Origin: Ureibacillus chungkukjangi
GTDB taxonomy: Bacteria > Bacillota > Bacilli > Bacillales_A > Planococcaceae
Assembly: GCF_003217295.1 (NCBI RefSeq)
Contig: NZ_QJTJ01000002.1
Location: forward strand, 266,444-330,443
Direction of reading: 5' to 3'
DNA length: 64,000 nt
Below the pieces are notes generated by a model, which had not been told where the DNA came from, did not search any database, and worked only from the letters and a program-made list of their open reading frames with translations. A program made the position numbers and the translations under genes. Shown here piece by piece: positions 35,567 to 45,447 of this stretch (positions are counted from its first letter, which is position 1; each line of letters opens with the position of its first letter).

Positions 35567-36316
35567 CTAAAAGGCGACAATAACTGCAATGCCAGCACCA
35601 ATTGCAAAGGCTGTTAAAAATGCTTCAGCCCCTTTTGCAATGCCGGCTGTAAAGTGTCCCGCCATTAAATCTCGAACTGCATTTGTAATGATTAACCCAG
35701 GAACAAGTGGCATTACTGCACCAACAATTATTTTATCCATTTCAATCCCTAAACCAAAATGAACTGCAAGAGAAGCAATTAGCCCTACTACTAACGCAGC
35801 AAGAAATTCTGAGAAAAATTTTACCCTCGTCATTTCTTGTGTAATTGTTACCACAGCAAACCCCACTCCCCCTGCTACAAAGGCAGCAGGCATATCGGAC
35901 CAATACCCATTAAACAAAACTAAAAAGCAACTACTAGCAACAGAGGCGGCTAACAATTGTATGTGAATAGGTAAGAAATAATTTGTCTTTTGTATTCTCT
36001 TTAACTCTTCATAGGCTTCTTCTAATGTAATCATTTGTCCTGAAAGCTTACGAGAGACGCTATTGACTTTAGCAATCTTATGCAAATCAGTAATCCTTGC
36101 TGGAATTGAAGATATTTTAGTAATTTGTCTTTTACCTAGTGAAAGGATAATCCCCGTTGGTGTCACATAGCTTTGTGCATCTTCAATATTTTGTGACCTA
36201 GCCATACGAAGCATCGTATCCTCTACACGATAGGTTTCGGCTCCACTTTCCATCATGAGCTGACCAGCTAATAATAAGCAATCAAGAGCTAATTCATATT
36301 GTTGTTCATTATTCAT
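35567..36316 (-). CDS. ThrE_1-type threonine/serine exporter subunit (YjjP-like)
   Basis: A 249-residue protein. A cytosolic N-terminal domain (residues 1-115: LLLAGQLMMESGAETYRVED, SYVTPTGIILSLG) is followed by about five membrane helices with VGAVMPLVPGLIITNAVRDL. This is the DUF1212/ThrE_1 half. It partners with the adjacent ThrE_2 gene on the same strand. A start ATG at 36316 is preceded by a modest AAGGAG-like site. Confidence 0.88.
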   Translation of the reverse strand: MNNEQQYELALDCLLLAGQLMMESGAETYRVEDTMLRMARSQNIEDAQSYVTPTGIILSLGKRQITKISSIPARITDLHKIAKVNSVSRKLSGQMITLEEAYEELKRIQKTNYFLPIHIQLLAASVASSCFLVLFNGYWSDMPAAFVAGGVGFAVVTITQEMTRVKFFSEFLAALVVGLIASLAVHFGLGIEMDKIIVGAVMPLVPGLIITNAVRDLMAGHFTAGIAKGAEAFLTAFAIGAGIAVIVAF

Positions 36317-36450
36317 AAATTTTTCGTTATTCTCCTTTTTTCTCCATGCTCATATTATCGAACAGTTTCATTAATCTCAATACATATTTTTGTTTATTTT
36401 TAATTAACTAGGATAATTTTGTAAACTATTTCGTTTGAAACAACCCTAAA

Positions 36451-36490
36451 ACGAAAAATAGCGATGAAAAATAACCCTTTTTCATCGCCT
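36451..36490 (-). terminator. Intrinsic terminator after the beta-propeller gene
   Basis: Minus-strand GGCGATGAAAAA and TTTTTCATCGC arms with a loop of about 7 nt, then TATTTTTCG. Confidence 0.8.
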
Positions 36491-36505
36491 TAGTTTTATT
36501 TTATT

Positions 36506-37762
36506 TTATTTTATTTTTACACTACTTATTTCTTTAAAGCTATGCAAATCATAGCTCTTCACTTCTTCTCTGGACACCGTGTAAAGGGTATCATCGATAT
36601 AAAGTAAACGTGAAATTAGCGCATCCCAATCCTCGTATTGCTCACCTTCTTTAGCAGGGACTACTAAATCACTTTTTAATTTAATGCCATTTTCTGCTGT
36701 AATTTCATATACAACTGCACCTGAGCCTTTGTATTCTACGTCATACTCACCCTTCCCTTCATAAACAATGATAGGGAAACCAAAATAGCTATTTTGTTCA
36801 TTTCTGAATAAGGCTTTATGGTTATATTCAACCTCTGAATGAGTACCGCGTCCCCCAATGACAACCGTATCTTGTTCCTTTGGATTAGCGTAGTCTGTTA
36901 TATCAAACAAGGAAATTTTAATGCCCGTAGTTGTTGTAAACGGCTCTTTTGTGATATCATCTACTCGATTTTCTGTATCATATCCAATCCCTATTAAATG
37001 ATTTTCATCTAAAGGATGCAGATAATTACTAAAGCCAGGAATTTTCAATTCGCCTAGTACTACCGGCTTTTCTGGATTTTTTAGGTCGATTACAAATAAA
37101 GGATCGACCTGTTTAAAGGTTACGATATAGGCTTTATCCCCCATAAACCTTGCAGAATAGATTTTTTCTCCCTTCGCAAGATCTGTTACCTCGCCTACTT
37201 TTTCCAGGTTTTCATTATAGATAAACAAATGGTTTTTAGTCGGTTCATCTCCTTCTAAAAAAGCATTTCCCTCTGTTGTGGCTACACGGAAATAACCATT
37301 ATGCTCATCCATCGAAAATTGGTTCAGTATGGAGCCCTTAATGGAGGTAGTCGCTTTAAATTCTACATCGGTACCATCTATAGCAAATTTATAAATGTCA
37401 GTATCAGTTGCACTTATAGGCATTATCGCCATGTCTGCAGCGATTTTCGTTGAAGCATTCCCTTCAAATGTTGTGATTGGCAAATAATTCACAGCTGTTA
37501 AATATAATGCCTCTTGTGACATATAAAGAGCCGTACTCCCACCTAAGAACCCCTTCGTTTCTACTTTAGAGCTTTCAAAATTAGCTAAATCAATAGCTGT
37601 AATAATTGTATAGTTTGGTTCGCTTGAGCCCGGCAGAATCGTCAGCTTATCAATTTCCATCGGCTCAAGCTCCTCGCCCTCTTCACTATCATAAGTGAAT
37701 GGTCGAAGCTCTACATCTGTCTGCTCTGCTAGTAACCAGTAATCCGGCGTTTTGTTTGTCAC
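36506..37762 (-). pseudogene. Secreted beta-propeller protein, N-terminally truncated
   Basis: 418 residues matching the C-terminal beta-propeller family (PF09826): TPDYWLLAEQTDVELRPFTY, ILNQFSMDEHNGYFRVATT, EKIYSARFMGDKAYIVTFK, DPLFVIDLKNPEKPVVLG and FSNYLHPLDENHLIGIGYD. Full-length members are about 650-750 residues, with a signal peptide and an N-terminal region containing a conserved EGVDEADIVKTDG-type block. Here everything before the first propeller blades is missing. The frame closes at TAA about 50 bases upstream of the GTG at 37762, and no signal peptide is present. The start has only a weak GGGG site. It lies next to decayed DNA at the left edge of a recombinase element, so truncation by insertion or deletion is likely. 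Confidence 0.75.
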
Positions 37763-38523
37763 GATTATATCCCCAATTCCATGCGAATAAATGGATAATT
37801 ATAAAATCAGAGTAAAAAAGGCTCTATATAAACATTTATAACCTTCCCCATTTTGACAAACTTTACAAAAGTTGTGTGGAAATAATTCCCTACACAGTTT
37901 ATAATTAGATGTATATTTGTTGTATAATTTTTACTTTAAACTTTTATTAGATCTCTAATACAACATCTAAATATTGTTTGTTGTTTTAGACCAAAGGTGG
38001 AATGTATAATGGATTACTTTCTCTTTGTTAAAGAGGTAGCAGAAAACTACAAAAAGTGATGAAACTATCGGACGATGGCTTCCAACGGGAAAATTACTAA
38101 CGCTCTCAAAAAGAATGACAACAAGGATGGAAAATTCCTCATCAAGACCTTCAAAATTTATCTTTACACACTCAACCTCAAAACCGATTCACCAAATACT
38201 TCACTCCATGATGATAACATCAAAAAATTATTGACTTTGCTGATCTGGCAGTCACATTGACTTCACTTACAAATAAAATTCTTAATTTATTGAGTTATGT
38301 TGGCATTAATCGGGATTTGATTAAATTTTCCTTATTATATAACAATTAACAAAGTGGTTAAAAAAACAGAAGGATTTTTAAAAACAGCAATTTCTGGGGA
38401 TTGGATCCCTACTACATTACCAATCAAAAAGAATGGAATGTCAGAATTTTCAAACCCCATATCGACATATCAACAACGAACAACGAACTGTACCCTTCTA
38501 CAATATGCCTGAGGAGGATTAAA
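37763..38523. other. Decayed DNA at the left edge of the recombinase element, 760 bp
   Basis: No intact gene. Protein-like patches appear in shifting plus-strand frames: one begins MDYFLFVKEVAENYKK then stops, one reads DLAVTLTSLTNKILNLLSYV up to 38349, and one reads KTEGFLKTAISGDWIPTTLP up to 38514. Each is closed by stops or shifts frame, as in eroded genes. Their family is not recognised. TTGGCATTAA at 38300-38309 recurs after the recombinase operon. The ribosome binding site GAGGAGG of the first recombinase gene is at 38511-38517. Confidence 0.5.
38300..38309 (+). repeat. Candidate left direct repeat of the recombinase element
   Basis: TTGGCATTAA followed by TCGGG; the right-hand counterpart at 44960-44969 is TTGGCATTAA followed by CGGGG. 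A 10-bp match in AT-rich DNA could be chance. Confidence 0.35.
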
Positions 38524-39840
38524 ATGAATTTCCAATTTATAGTAAGACAGTTGAAAATACAGGAAGTAAAATCGGGAGAACCTTATGAATCAATTAAAAC
38601 CTTTCTATGCATTCAAGATAAAATAACTGGCATTATATACCCTCACCCACTAACTAACTTTATAAAAGGGAATTTTATAAATAAACCTACTGCCCTCACT
38701 ACACAAAATAGATATACCGGGGATATTTGTAAGTTTCTTAATTTCATATTGGATAATATCAATGAAGAAGATGAAGAGTTTTTACCGTTAGAGAAGAATG
38801 GATTAAAAGAATTAAAATTAATTCACGGTGCTAAATATCTAAACTTTCTTAAAGATAGAGTAGATTTAGGAGAATTAAAACCTAACTACATATATGATAT
38901 AGAACGTTTACTGACAAAGTTTTATGTGTGGCTAATTGAAAGTAATATCATACATGAAAAGACAAACGTTATTTATGATAAAAAGAAAATTAAAGGTAAA
39001 GAAATATACGTTGCTCGTTCCCTTTTTAAACAAATAGATCTTGGTGTTGAATTTCCTGCTTCAGAAAGTGAGGAAGCCATTAAAGCAAGAAAACTCCATG
39101 ATTTCGGTAACGGAAGATTAGACTTAGTTAACAACTTCCTTAGAGTGGCAGAACTTATAGCCCCAGAAATAGCATTAGGAATAGCCTTTCAATTCTATGG
39201 AGGATTAAGAAGAGGCGATGTTGTCAATTTGACGAAAAGCAGTATAAAGAGACCTAAAAAAGATGGTTCTGGTGCGCTTATCCTTGATATAACAGATAAC
39301 TGGAGGAGACTCTTCCCTAACAAGTTAATTTCACTCTCGGAACAAGTTAAAAAGCCAAGAACACAAGCAGTTTTCAAAACTGATATAGTTATGGAACTTT
39401 TAAAAAATCACGATGAAAGGCTTCATCGCTTAGAGAAACTAGGAAAACTAAAGAATGAACAGGCCTATTTCGTATCAAACAATGGGAACCCCATTTCAGG
39501 TAAAGAATATTGGAAACGATTTACAAAGGTACGAGAGAAATTTTTAGAAATAATAAGTGTCCATAATGATGATGATTATCTGTTTATCACCTCAAAACCT
39601 TGGTCTACCCATATAGGAAGAGGTGTTTACACCAATATGCTTACGTTTTTGCTTGGATGGAGTGCCGAAGAAGTCGCTATTGCAAGAGGAGATAATCAAA
39701 TCGAATCAGCAAAAAGATATATCGAACAAATAAATGTAATAAAAAAGACAGAAGAATCATTGGAATTACTTGGACAAGCCGCCTTTGAAGCTGAAAGAAA
39801 AAGCAAAATAACGATTGAAGATTTGAGGGGGATAAATTGA
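38524..39840 (+). CDS. Tyrosine recombinase, first of a four-gene element (TnpA-like)
   Basis: A 438-residue site-specific integrase. An N-terminal SAM-like DNA-binding region (about residues 50-150) precedes the catalytic domain, with Arg in FQFYGGLRRGDVVNL (about 227), HIGR of the HxxR box (STHIGRGVYTNM, about 362) and nucleophile Tyr in ESAKRYIEQI (about 400). The usual second His (LGH) is replaced around IARGDNQ. The ATG at 38524 follows GAGGAGGATTAAA. Its stop overlaps the next gene by four bases. Layout and coupling recall Tn554 TnpA and the GMT/RIT recombinases, though the exact family is not certain. Confidence 0.85.
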   Translation: MNFQFIVRQLKIQEVKSGEPYESIKTFLCIQDKITGIIYPHPLTNFIKGNFINKPTALTTQNRYTGDICKFLNFILDNINEEDEEFLPLEKNGLKELKLIHGAKYLNFLKDRVDLGELKPNYIYDIERLLTKFYVWLIESNIIHEKTNVIYDKKKIKGKEIYVARSLFKQIDLGVEFPASESEEAIKARKLHDFGNGRLDLVNNFLRVAELIAPEIALGIAFQFYGGLRRGDVVNLTKSSIKRPKKDGSGALILDITDNWRRLFPNKLISLSEQVKKPRTQAVFKTDIVMELLKNHDERLHRLEKLGKLKNEQAYFVSNNGNPISGKEYWKRFTKVREKFLEIISVHNDDDYLFITSKPWSTHIGRGVYTNMLTFLLGWSAEEVAIARGDNQIESAKRYIEQINVIKKTEESLELLGQAAFEAERKSKITIEDLRGIN

Positions 39841-42515
39841 TAGGCTACGTAACATATCATGAACTAAACCAACTCTATGATTTAAAAAAATATGGATTAT
39901 TTAGAAATAATGACAAACTCCGTAAACTTCTAGACGTTGGTGAGTTTGATGGAATCATTCAAGACAATGTAATACTAATTTCAATCGACTCATTTGAGAA
40001 ATATATTAATAAAATAGATATAATCTATAAGGATTATATCGCTATTCACGATTTCCTTAAAGATCTTGCTGGAATTGATTATAAATCGGCTAGGCTATAT
40101 CTTAAACACACCAAACAATTGGTCAATAATACTTGTTTAGAGTTAATAGAATTAAAAGTTCCCATTAATGTAGATAAAAAATATTTTATCAATAAAGAAA
40201 GTTACAATAAATTTAAGAAGGATTACATATCCATTTCAGAAGCATACAAAAAAACCCACTATAAATCAGCACCAGTCTTTCTAAAAGTGTTAAGACAAAG
40301 GAAAGAGGAAATTATAACATTCATACAAAAACATGAGTTTATGTATATCGAAAAAGAAAAATTAAAGCTTTTTGATGAAATAAACAATGGTATTAATGTA
40401 AATGACGCTATGGTTCAGTTAGAACTTAAAAATGATTTGTTTTATAAAGTCCTAGAAGAATACAATATTAAATCTTGGACTGGTGACGCTTATTTTCGTT
40501 TTTTGTTAAGAGAAGATTTCGAAACTCTCATCTCTAAACAAAGGGAAATCTATGAAGAACTTGATAGAGATTATTACACATTACAAGAAATACAAGATAT
40601 AAATAACAGAATTGGGAATATTAGTTTAAATACTCAATTAAAATCTCGAAGGTGGAAAAAGCACAAGGGTATTCCTACTATTGTACGAAAAGGTAAATTT
40701 AAAGGAAAGCAAACGCTATATTTAAAATCCGAAGTGGATTCTTATTACTCTAGCTTCGAATTGGATAAAGAAAGAATTTTACTATACGATAGGACTACTT
40801 CTAATTATTACGGTTTATACGAACAAGTCCTGCAAATTGAAAATATCCATTTTTCACAAAATGCTAAAAAAACAAAAGAGTTATGGTTTCAGTTTGTAAA
40901 AATAAAATTGGCAAAGCAATATGGGTCACATGTTACCCGAACCTCAAGAATCACACAATACAAAAAAGTTACCTGTTTATTAGTAAATACAACGATGGAA
41001 AAGGAGATTTTTGAATTTAAGGAGAAAGAATTAAATCTCATTTTTTTTAACAATTCCGTCCCCAAGATACACCAAAGAGAGATTTATTCTTTTCTCTATA
41101 ACATAAATCAGTCCTTTGAAACCTATGGAAAAAAAATATTTGATTTTAAAAAACTGGACTGTAATCCTTATGAACAGGGTCAACCTAAAGAGAAGGAAAT
41201 ATACTCAATTGATGAATATTTATCATTACACAACTTTGTTGGCGACTTTGAAAAACATAAAAGATTGGCAATTGAAGATGTAAAAATAGCACTTAAAAAT
41301 AAATCTAAATCTAAGAAATACGACTCAATGTGGTTATATGTTCTATTTCATATGAATAACGGATGGAGGAAGTCAGATATAATTGCATTTCCAAGATATC
41401 TTTCTAATATATTTGACAAGTACAATTTAAACAGTATTGATTCACTAATTAATCTACAACTAACCTATAATGAAGCTAATAAAATTGTGAATCATTATAA
41501 ACTCCAATGGTTTAAACACAATAAAAATAATGAAAAAGCCTTTTTTTATTGTTCAAGCCATTTAACTCTACCAATGGCATATGCCTTACTAATCTGTGAG
41601 TTTAGATGCCGAATGCTACATCCGCACGATGAAGGCAATTTAATTCATTTTTACACAAAACGAAATACCATAGGTATGTCTACACACGATACTTTCTTTA
41701 ATTGCTTTATGGATGGGTTTAAATTTGAATCAAGGAAAATGAATCGTACGGTTCTCTCCCTTACCTCTTCAGTTACTAATCAAGATATTGGCGATCCTAT
41801 TGAAATTGCTCGCCATTTAAGAGGACATGCATCAAGTGAGACCTCAAACATATACATTCATATACCACAAGAGCATTTAGATTTTATAACAAGGAACTTA
41901 TTTGACACAGGATTTTTCGGCTACATTTATGACCAATTAGGAAAATCTTTATTAGGAGAGCCTCCTGAAGTTCGATTAGTTCGAACGGATAGATCAATCA
42001 AAATCAGAGAGCTATTGGGAGATATTGTGAAGTTAGAGGATACTGCTATCTACCTGAAACAATTGTCACAAGAACGCGAAGATTTAGGGAAATTATTGGA
42101 GGATATTCCAAAGGAAGAGTTACAGAGAAAAATGAATTTAATTCAATTGGGGCTTTCCCCTGGTAAAGAAGAAAATTATCAATGTTTCTTTTCAGATTGC
42201 ATCGCAAAAACTATGGGTTGTGAAAATTGTCCGTTCTCAATACCTCACTTTTACGCTTTATCTTCTATTTGTAATCGCATATTACGAACATTATCAAAGT
42301 ATCAAGTGGCAATAAAAAATAAAAATGTACCCGAAGGATATATATCTAAACTTATCCAACTATTTTTATATGATTATGACAAAATCCTCGGGGCAATCAA
42401 CACCTTTGGAGAAGATATAGTGGAAATGTTCATGGAAATGGAATATCAAGAGTTCGATGTCATGATAAATCTATTAACCGAACCACAAACAGTAGGAATT
42501 GGAGGGGAATTATAG
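39837..42515 (+). CDS. Very large tyrosine recombinase-like protein with Cys cluster (TnpB-like)
   Basis: 892 residues. The first ~480 residues are Lys/Tyr-rich, with possible HTH-like repeats (EAYKKTHYKSAPVFLKVL). A recombinase core then begins: Arg in MNNGWRKSDIIAF (about 508), MNRTVLSL (Arg about 636, where HxxR is normally found), ARHLRGHASSETSN (Arg-Gly-His about 660) and Tyr in NIYIHIPQ (about 673). Near 781-800, CFFSDC..GCENC forms a Cys4 cluster likely to bind zinc. The TTG start overlaps the upstream stop (GAGGGGG six bases before). The protein is much longer than Tn554 TnpB (630). Probably acts with its two neighbours in transposition. Confidence 0.8.
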   Translation: MIGYVTYHELNQLYDLKKYGLFRNNDKLRKLLDVGEFDGIIQDNVILISIDSFEKYINKIDIIYKDYIAIHDFLKDLAGIDYKSARLYLKHTKQLVNNTCLELIELKVPINVDKKYFINKESYNKFKKDYISISEAYKKTHYKSAPVFLKVLRQRKEEIITFIQKHEFMYIEKEKLKLFDEINNGINVNDAMVQLELKNDLFYKVLEEYNIKSWTGDAYFRFLLREDFETLISKQREIYEELDRDYYTLQEIQDINNRIGNISLNTQLKSRRWKKHKGIPTIVRKGKFKGKQTLYLKSEVDSYYSSFELDKERILLYDRTTSNYYGLYEQVLQIENIHFSQNAKKTKELWFQFVKIKLAKQYGSHVTRTSRITQYKKVTCLLVNTTMEKEIFEFKEKELNLIFFNNSVPKIHQREIYSFLYNINQSFETYGKKIFDFKKLDCNPYEQGQPKEKEIYSIDEYLSLHNFVGDFEKHKRLAIEDVKIALKNKSKSKKYDSMWLYVLFHMNNGWRKSDIIAFPRYLSNIFDKYNLNSIDSLINLQLTYNEANKIVNHYKLQWFKHNKNNEKAFFYCSSHLTLPMAYALLICEFRCRMLHPHDEGNLIHFYTKRNTIGMSTHDTFFNCFMDGFKFESRKMNRTVLSLTSSVTNQDIGDPIEIARHLRGHASSETSNIYIHIPQEHLDFITRNLFDTGFFGYIYDQLGKSLLGEPPEVRLVRTDRSIKIRELLGDIVKLEDTAIYLKQLSQEREDLGKLLEDIPKEELQRKMNLIQLGLSPGKEENYQCFFSDCIAKTMGCENCPFSIPHFYALSSICNRILRTLSKYQVAIKNKNVPEGYISKLIQLFLYDYDKILGAINTFGEDIVEMFMEMEYQEFDVMINLLTEPQTVGIGGEL

Positions 42516-44263
42516 TGTTTGATAATTTAGCTGAAGAATTTTTAATTGATTTGGAAGAGTTCAGTGAATCAATGTTTGATTTAGAGAATTCAGTTGAAGA
42601 AGCTAAAAATATCCTCCAAGAAAAAATGAACGAGTCACCTATAAATCAATGTAATTTTGAAGATAATATATGGTATTTGCATTATAAAACTACAAGTAAT
42701 CGAAGAATTATTAACTTTGATCAAATAAAAGAACTGTCTGTATTTAATACTGAATTAAGAGATATGGAGTTTCTTACTATTATAAAATGTTGGGTATCAA
42801 ACTTGCTCAATTCCTATTCAGTTCCTTTAGTCTCGACCTATACACTGGGAATAATGAAGTTCTTAAAAATCACAAAGGGATTAACAAATATAAATATAGA
42901 AGATATTTCAGATGACTTCTCAACGTTAAATGAAGGAACTAAGGCGGTCATTGTTCTTTCATCATTAAATCTATTAGACTATTTTTCCGATTTGGAAAAA
43001 TATGAAGAGATTTTGTCACTGCTATATGAACTAAAAAAACAATATAACATTGAAAAAAAGGTTCGTATTTTACCATCTTCAAGAGATATATTAGTTTTCT
43101 CTCGAATAGTGGAAGATTTCTTTTCTAAAGAACTGACAGAGAAACAATATTTAAGATGGTTTCCTATTTGGTTCTGGTGGAAAGTAACCAATCTAATACC
43201 AATGAGACCAAGTGAGTTTTGTAACATCTCACGGGACTCTCTTAAAGAATTAAACGGAAACTACTACATTCAGTTACCAAGAATAAAACAAAAAAAGGTA
43301 AATTCCAATAGAATTCAAATTGTTGATAAAGTTTATATTCCCCACGATTTTTATCAAAAATTAGAAGAATACAAACAGATTACGGAAAAATTCGGATTCA
43401 CAGATACGTTTATCACTTACGAATCCATACCTCTAAACAGTAATAATAAATACAATAAAATAGATAGAACAAAGTTTAGCTACGCTATACTTAATTATAC
43501 TTTAGCTTCCTTTTATGAACATATAGTTTTCGGAGAATATCATATTCAATTTAATCCAAATAACTCAGAGGAAACAGAATTTCAGTATATCACTCGTAAA
43601 TTGCGATTAAATGATACCCGCCATCTTGCCTTCATCAATATGAAAAGACAAGGGTATCATCCTGTTGAAATTGCACGTATGGGCGGTCATACATCAATAC
43701 GTTCACAAGAACATTACTTTAACCATATCCAAAATTACGTTGATTTAGAAATACTAGAGCTTATTACAAATACAGATTTGGACAGTTACTCAAACCTTAT
43801 AAAGGATAAATCAATTTCACTGGGAATGGACTTTATTAATAAATACGTTCTTAGACCCACTAACACAGGTTTCCAAAGAATCATGACTGAAGGGTATTGT
43901 ACAGACAAAGAACAAAGATGTATGGATGAAGACTGTTGGGGGTGTGATCATTGGAGAATTTCAATGGAGGAATTCATCCAAAAGCAACATATCTTAGAGC
44001 AAAAAATGAAAGAAAGGAAATCCTACCTCAATGAAACCATTGATAATTTAAAAAAACTATACAAGGCTATTTATGAGAATATAGGTAAGGATGAATATTA
44101 TACCTCTGAGAATGTAGAAATTAAAAAACAACTAATTAATCATTCTAAGTATATTGAAAAAGCAGTTCATAAGTATATCAATCTATACAAGGTAAAAGAG
44201 AGGATAGATAACAGTGGAGACAAGGGGTCGAAAACCAAAAATCTTCCCACAGGAAGAAATTAA
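42515..44263 (+). CDS. Third tyrosine recombinase of the element, with Cys cluster
   Basis: 582 residues with the clearest catalytic set of the three: Arg in IPMRPSEFCNISRDSL (about 231), RHLAFINMKRQGYHPVEIAR (His about 369), GGHTSIRSQEHYFNH (His about 391, Tyr about 400). After it, EGYCTDKEQRCMDEDCWGCD (about 460-478) is a second Cys4 motif like that in the neighbour. A coiled-coil-like, Lys/Glu-rich tail follows. The GTG start overlaps the preceding TAG by one base, after GGAGGGGAATTAT. It co-expresses with the other three genes. Confidence 0.87.
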   Translation: MFDNLAEEFLIDLEEFSESMFDLENSVEEAKNILQEKMNESPINQCNFEDNIWYLHYKTTSNRRIINFDQIKELSVFNTELRDMEFLTIIKCWVSNLLNSYSVPLVSTYTLGIMKFLKITKGLTNINIEDISDDFSTLNEGTKAVIVLSSLNLLDYFSDLEKYEEILSLLYELKKQYNIEKKVRILPSSRDILVFSRIVEDFFSKELTEKQYLRWFPIWFWWKVTNLIPMRPSEFCNISRDSLKELNGNYYIQLPRIKQKKVNSNRIQIVDKVYIPHDFYQKLEEYKQITEKFGFTDTFITYESIPLNSNNKYNKIDRTKFSYAILNYTLASFYEHIVFGEYHIQFNPNNSEETEFQYITRKLRLNDTRHLAFINMKRQGYHPVEIARMGGHTSIRSQEHYFNHIQNYVDLEILELITNTDLDSYSNLIKDKSISLGMDFINKYVLRPTNTGFQRIMTEGYCTDKEQRCMDEDCWGCDHWRISMEEFIQKQHILEQKMKERKSYLNETIDNLKKLYKAIYENIGKDEYYTSENVEIKKQLINHSKYIEKAVHKYINLYKVKERIDNSGDKGSKTKNLPTGRN

Positions 44264-44954
44264 TAAAATTATTTATCAGTTTACTCAAGAAGAAAAAGTG
44301 TCAGGATGGCTAAAATATTCAGAAGTCTATCGTTATTCTAAAAAGCTTTATGAGAACGAGACAATTCCCTACCAATTAAGTGAAGACTATTGGAGAAGAG
44401 ATGGAAGACAAGGAAAAGAAACAATTGATAAGATAAATAAGGCTTATGAAGCTGCCCTCGTCAACAAAAAGACCACTGAATCTGATGTTTACATAGATAC
44501 CCAAGAATGTGTAGATAAATTTTTTACAGGCAAACCTTCCGACAAAAGAAGGCTTATTGAAGCACTAAAATTAAACGAAAAGAAAGCAAAAAACTACAAT
44601 GAACTCTTAGGAAAGATGAATACCTTAAAAGGTACAATGAAGGCTTTAAAACAAGAAAATAAGGAATTGGAAGAATTACTTCAACAATATCAAACAGTTT
44701 TGTTTTCATGGTTCAATGCCAGTATCAAGTCAGATGTTCCATTAATTAATTTAATGGCAACAGGAAAAACCAGGCACCCAATTGTGGATTTCTTTTTTGA
44801 TACAAGCTTTTCTAACCCAACAGAAGGATACGAAAAATTTGAGGAGTTTAGAAAGAGACTCAAAGGGGTACATGAGGAACCAACAATAAACAACAATGTT
44901 TTGCCACTATCACAAGGTATTGAATCCCTTAGGCAAAAGCATAAAAAAGAATAA
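44214..44954 (+). CDS. Coiled-coil accessory protein of the recombinase element (TnpC/GmtX-like)
   Basis: 246 residues, starting within the preceding gene (50-bp overlap, GTG at 44214 after GAGAGG). The N-terminal METRGRKPKIFPQEEINKI resembles a DNA-binding arm, and the middle LEALKLNEKKAKNYNEL to KQENKELEELLQQYQ (about residues 120-165) is a clear coiled coil. In Tn554 and RIT-like elements a small coiled-coil protein follows the recombinases and influences orientation or efficiency; this is the likely counterpart. Homology is inferred from position and architecture, not from alignment. Confidence 0.7.
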   Translation: METRGRKPKIFPQEEINKIIYQFTQEEKVSGWLKYSEVYRYSKKLYENETIPYQLSEDYWRRDGRQGKETIDKINKAYEAALVNKKTTESDVYIDTQECVDKFFTGKPSDKRRLIEALKLNEKKAKNYNELLGKMNTLKGTMKALKQENKELEELLQQYQTVLFSWFNASIKSDVPLINLMATGKTRHPIVDFFFDTSFSNPTEGYEKFEEFRKRLKGVHEEPTINNNVLPLSQGIESLRQKHKKE

Positions 44955-44959
44955 TTTAA

Positions 44960-44969
44960 TTGGCATTAA
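44960..44969 (+). repeat. Candidate right direct repeat of the recombinase element
   Basis: TTGGCATTAA six bases after the stop of the fourth gene; see the left copy at 38300. The pair brackets exactly the four-gene operon (about 6.67 kb). Confidence 0.35.
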
Positions 44970-45030
44970 CGGGGTCCCTTTGAGGTGGAAAATATACGTT
45001 TTGTACATATATTTCAAAATGGAACCCGTT
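44968..45030 (+). terminator. Imperfect inverted repeat after the recombinase operon
   Basis: Left arm AACGGGGTCCCTTTGA and right arm TCAAAATGGAACCCGTT pair with one small bulge; weak T-run afterwards. It may be a terminator or part of the element end. Confidence 0.5.
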
Positions 45031-45447
45031 ATATTTTCTATAATGAATTGAGTTAAGTAAAGAAAATGAACTCCTACTATCCTTAGTTACATTGTTCAGT
45101 TAAATTGCAAAATGTTACAACTTCTTTTACGTTACATACATTCATTACAAGCTCTAAATACAAAACAGAATATTCCTTCGGTAAGTTTCCACCTTTATTA
45201 ACAATAATCGTTATTCTCCACAACATTTAGCGGTACACGAATGCGCCTTTTAATAGAATTCTAAATTTCAAAGTGATCAAAAATATTTATTCTATCTGTT
45301 TATTTTCATGACAATGAGTTCTTAAATTTAGAATAATCTATTCAATCGCTCCTTTTGTCTAATTTTCATACGGTTTATTTAATTTATTTTTAATATAGAC
45401 GGTAAATAGACAAAAATAAAACGTTGGATTAGAAGTTAGGACTATGC

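Larger units (their letters stand above)
44955..45447. other. Convergent intergenic region at the right end of the recombinase operon, 493 bp
   Basis: No ORF. Contains the right-hand TTGGCATTAA copy (44960-44969) and an imperfect hairpin (44968-45030). The rest is AT-rich and featureless up to the OLD nuclease stop codon. Confidence 0.5.

Noticed and set aside
38075..38260. 61-aa plus-strand frame
   Set aside because: No ribosome binding site, and it lies in DNA with several eroded frames; treated as part of decayed sequence.
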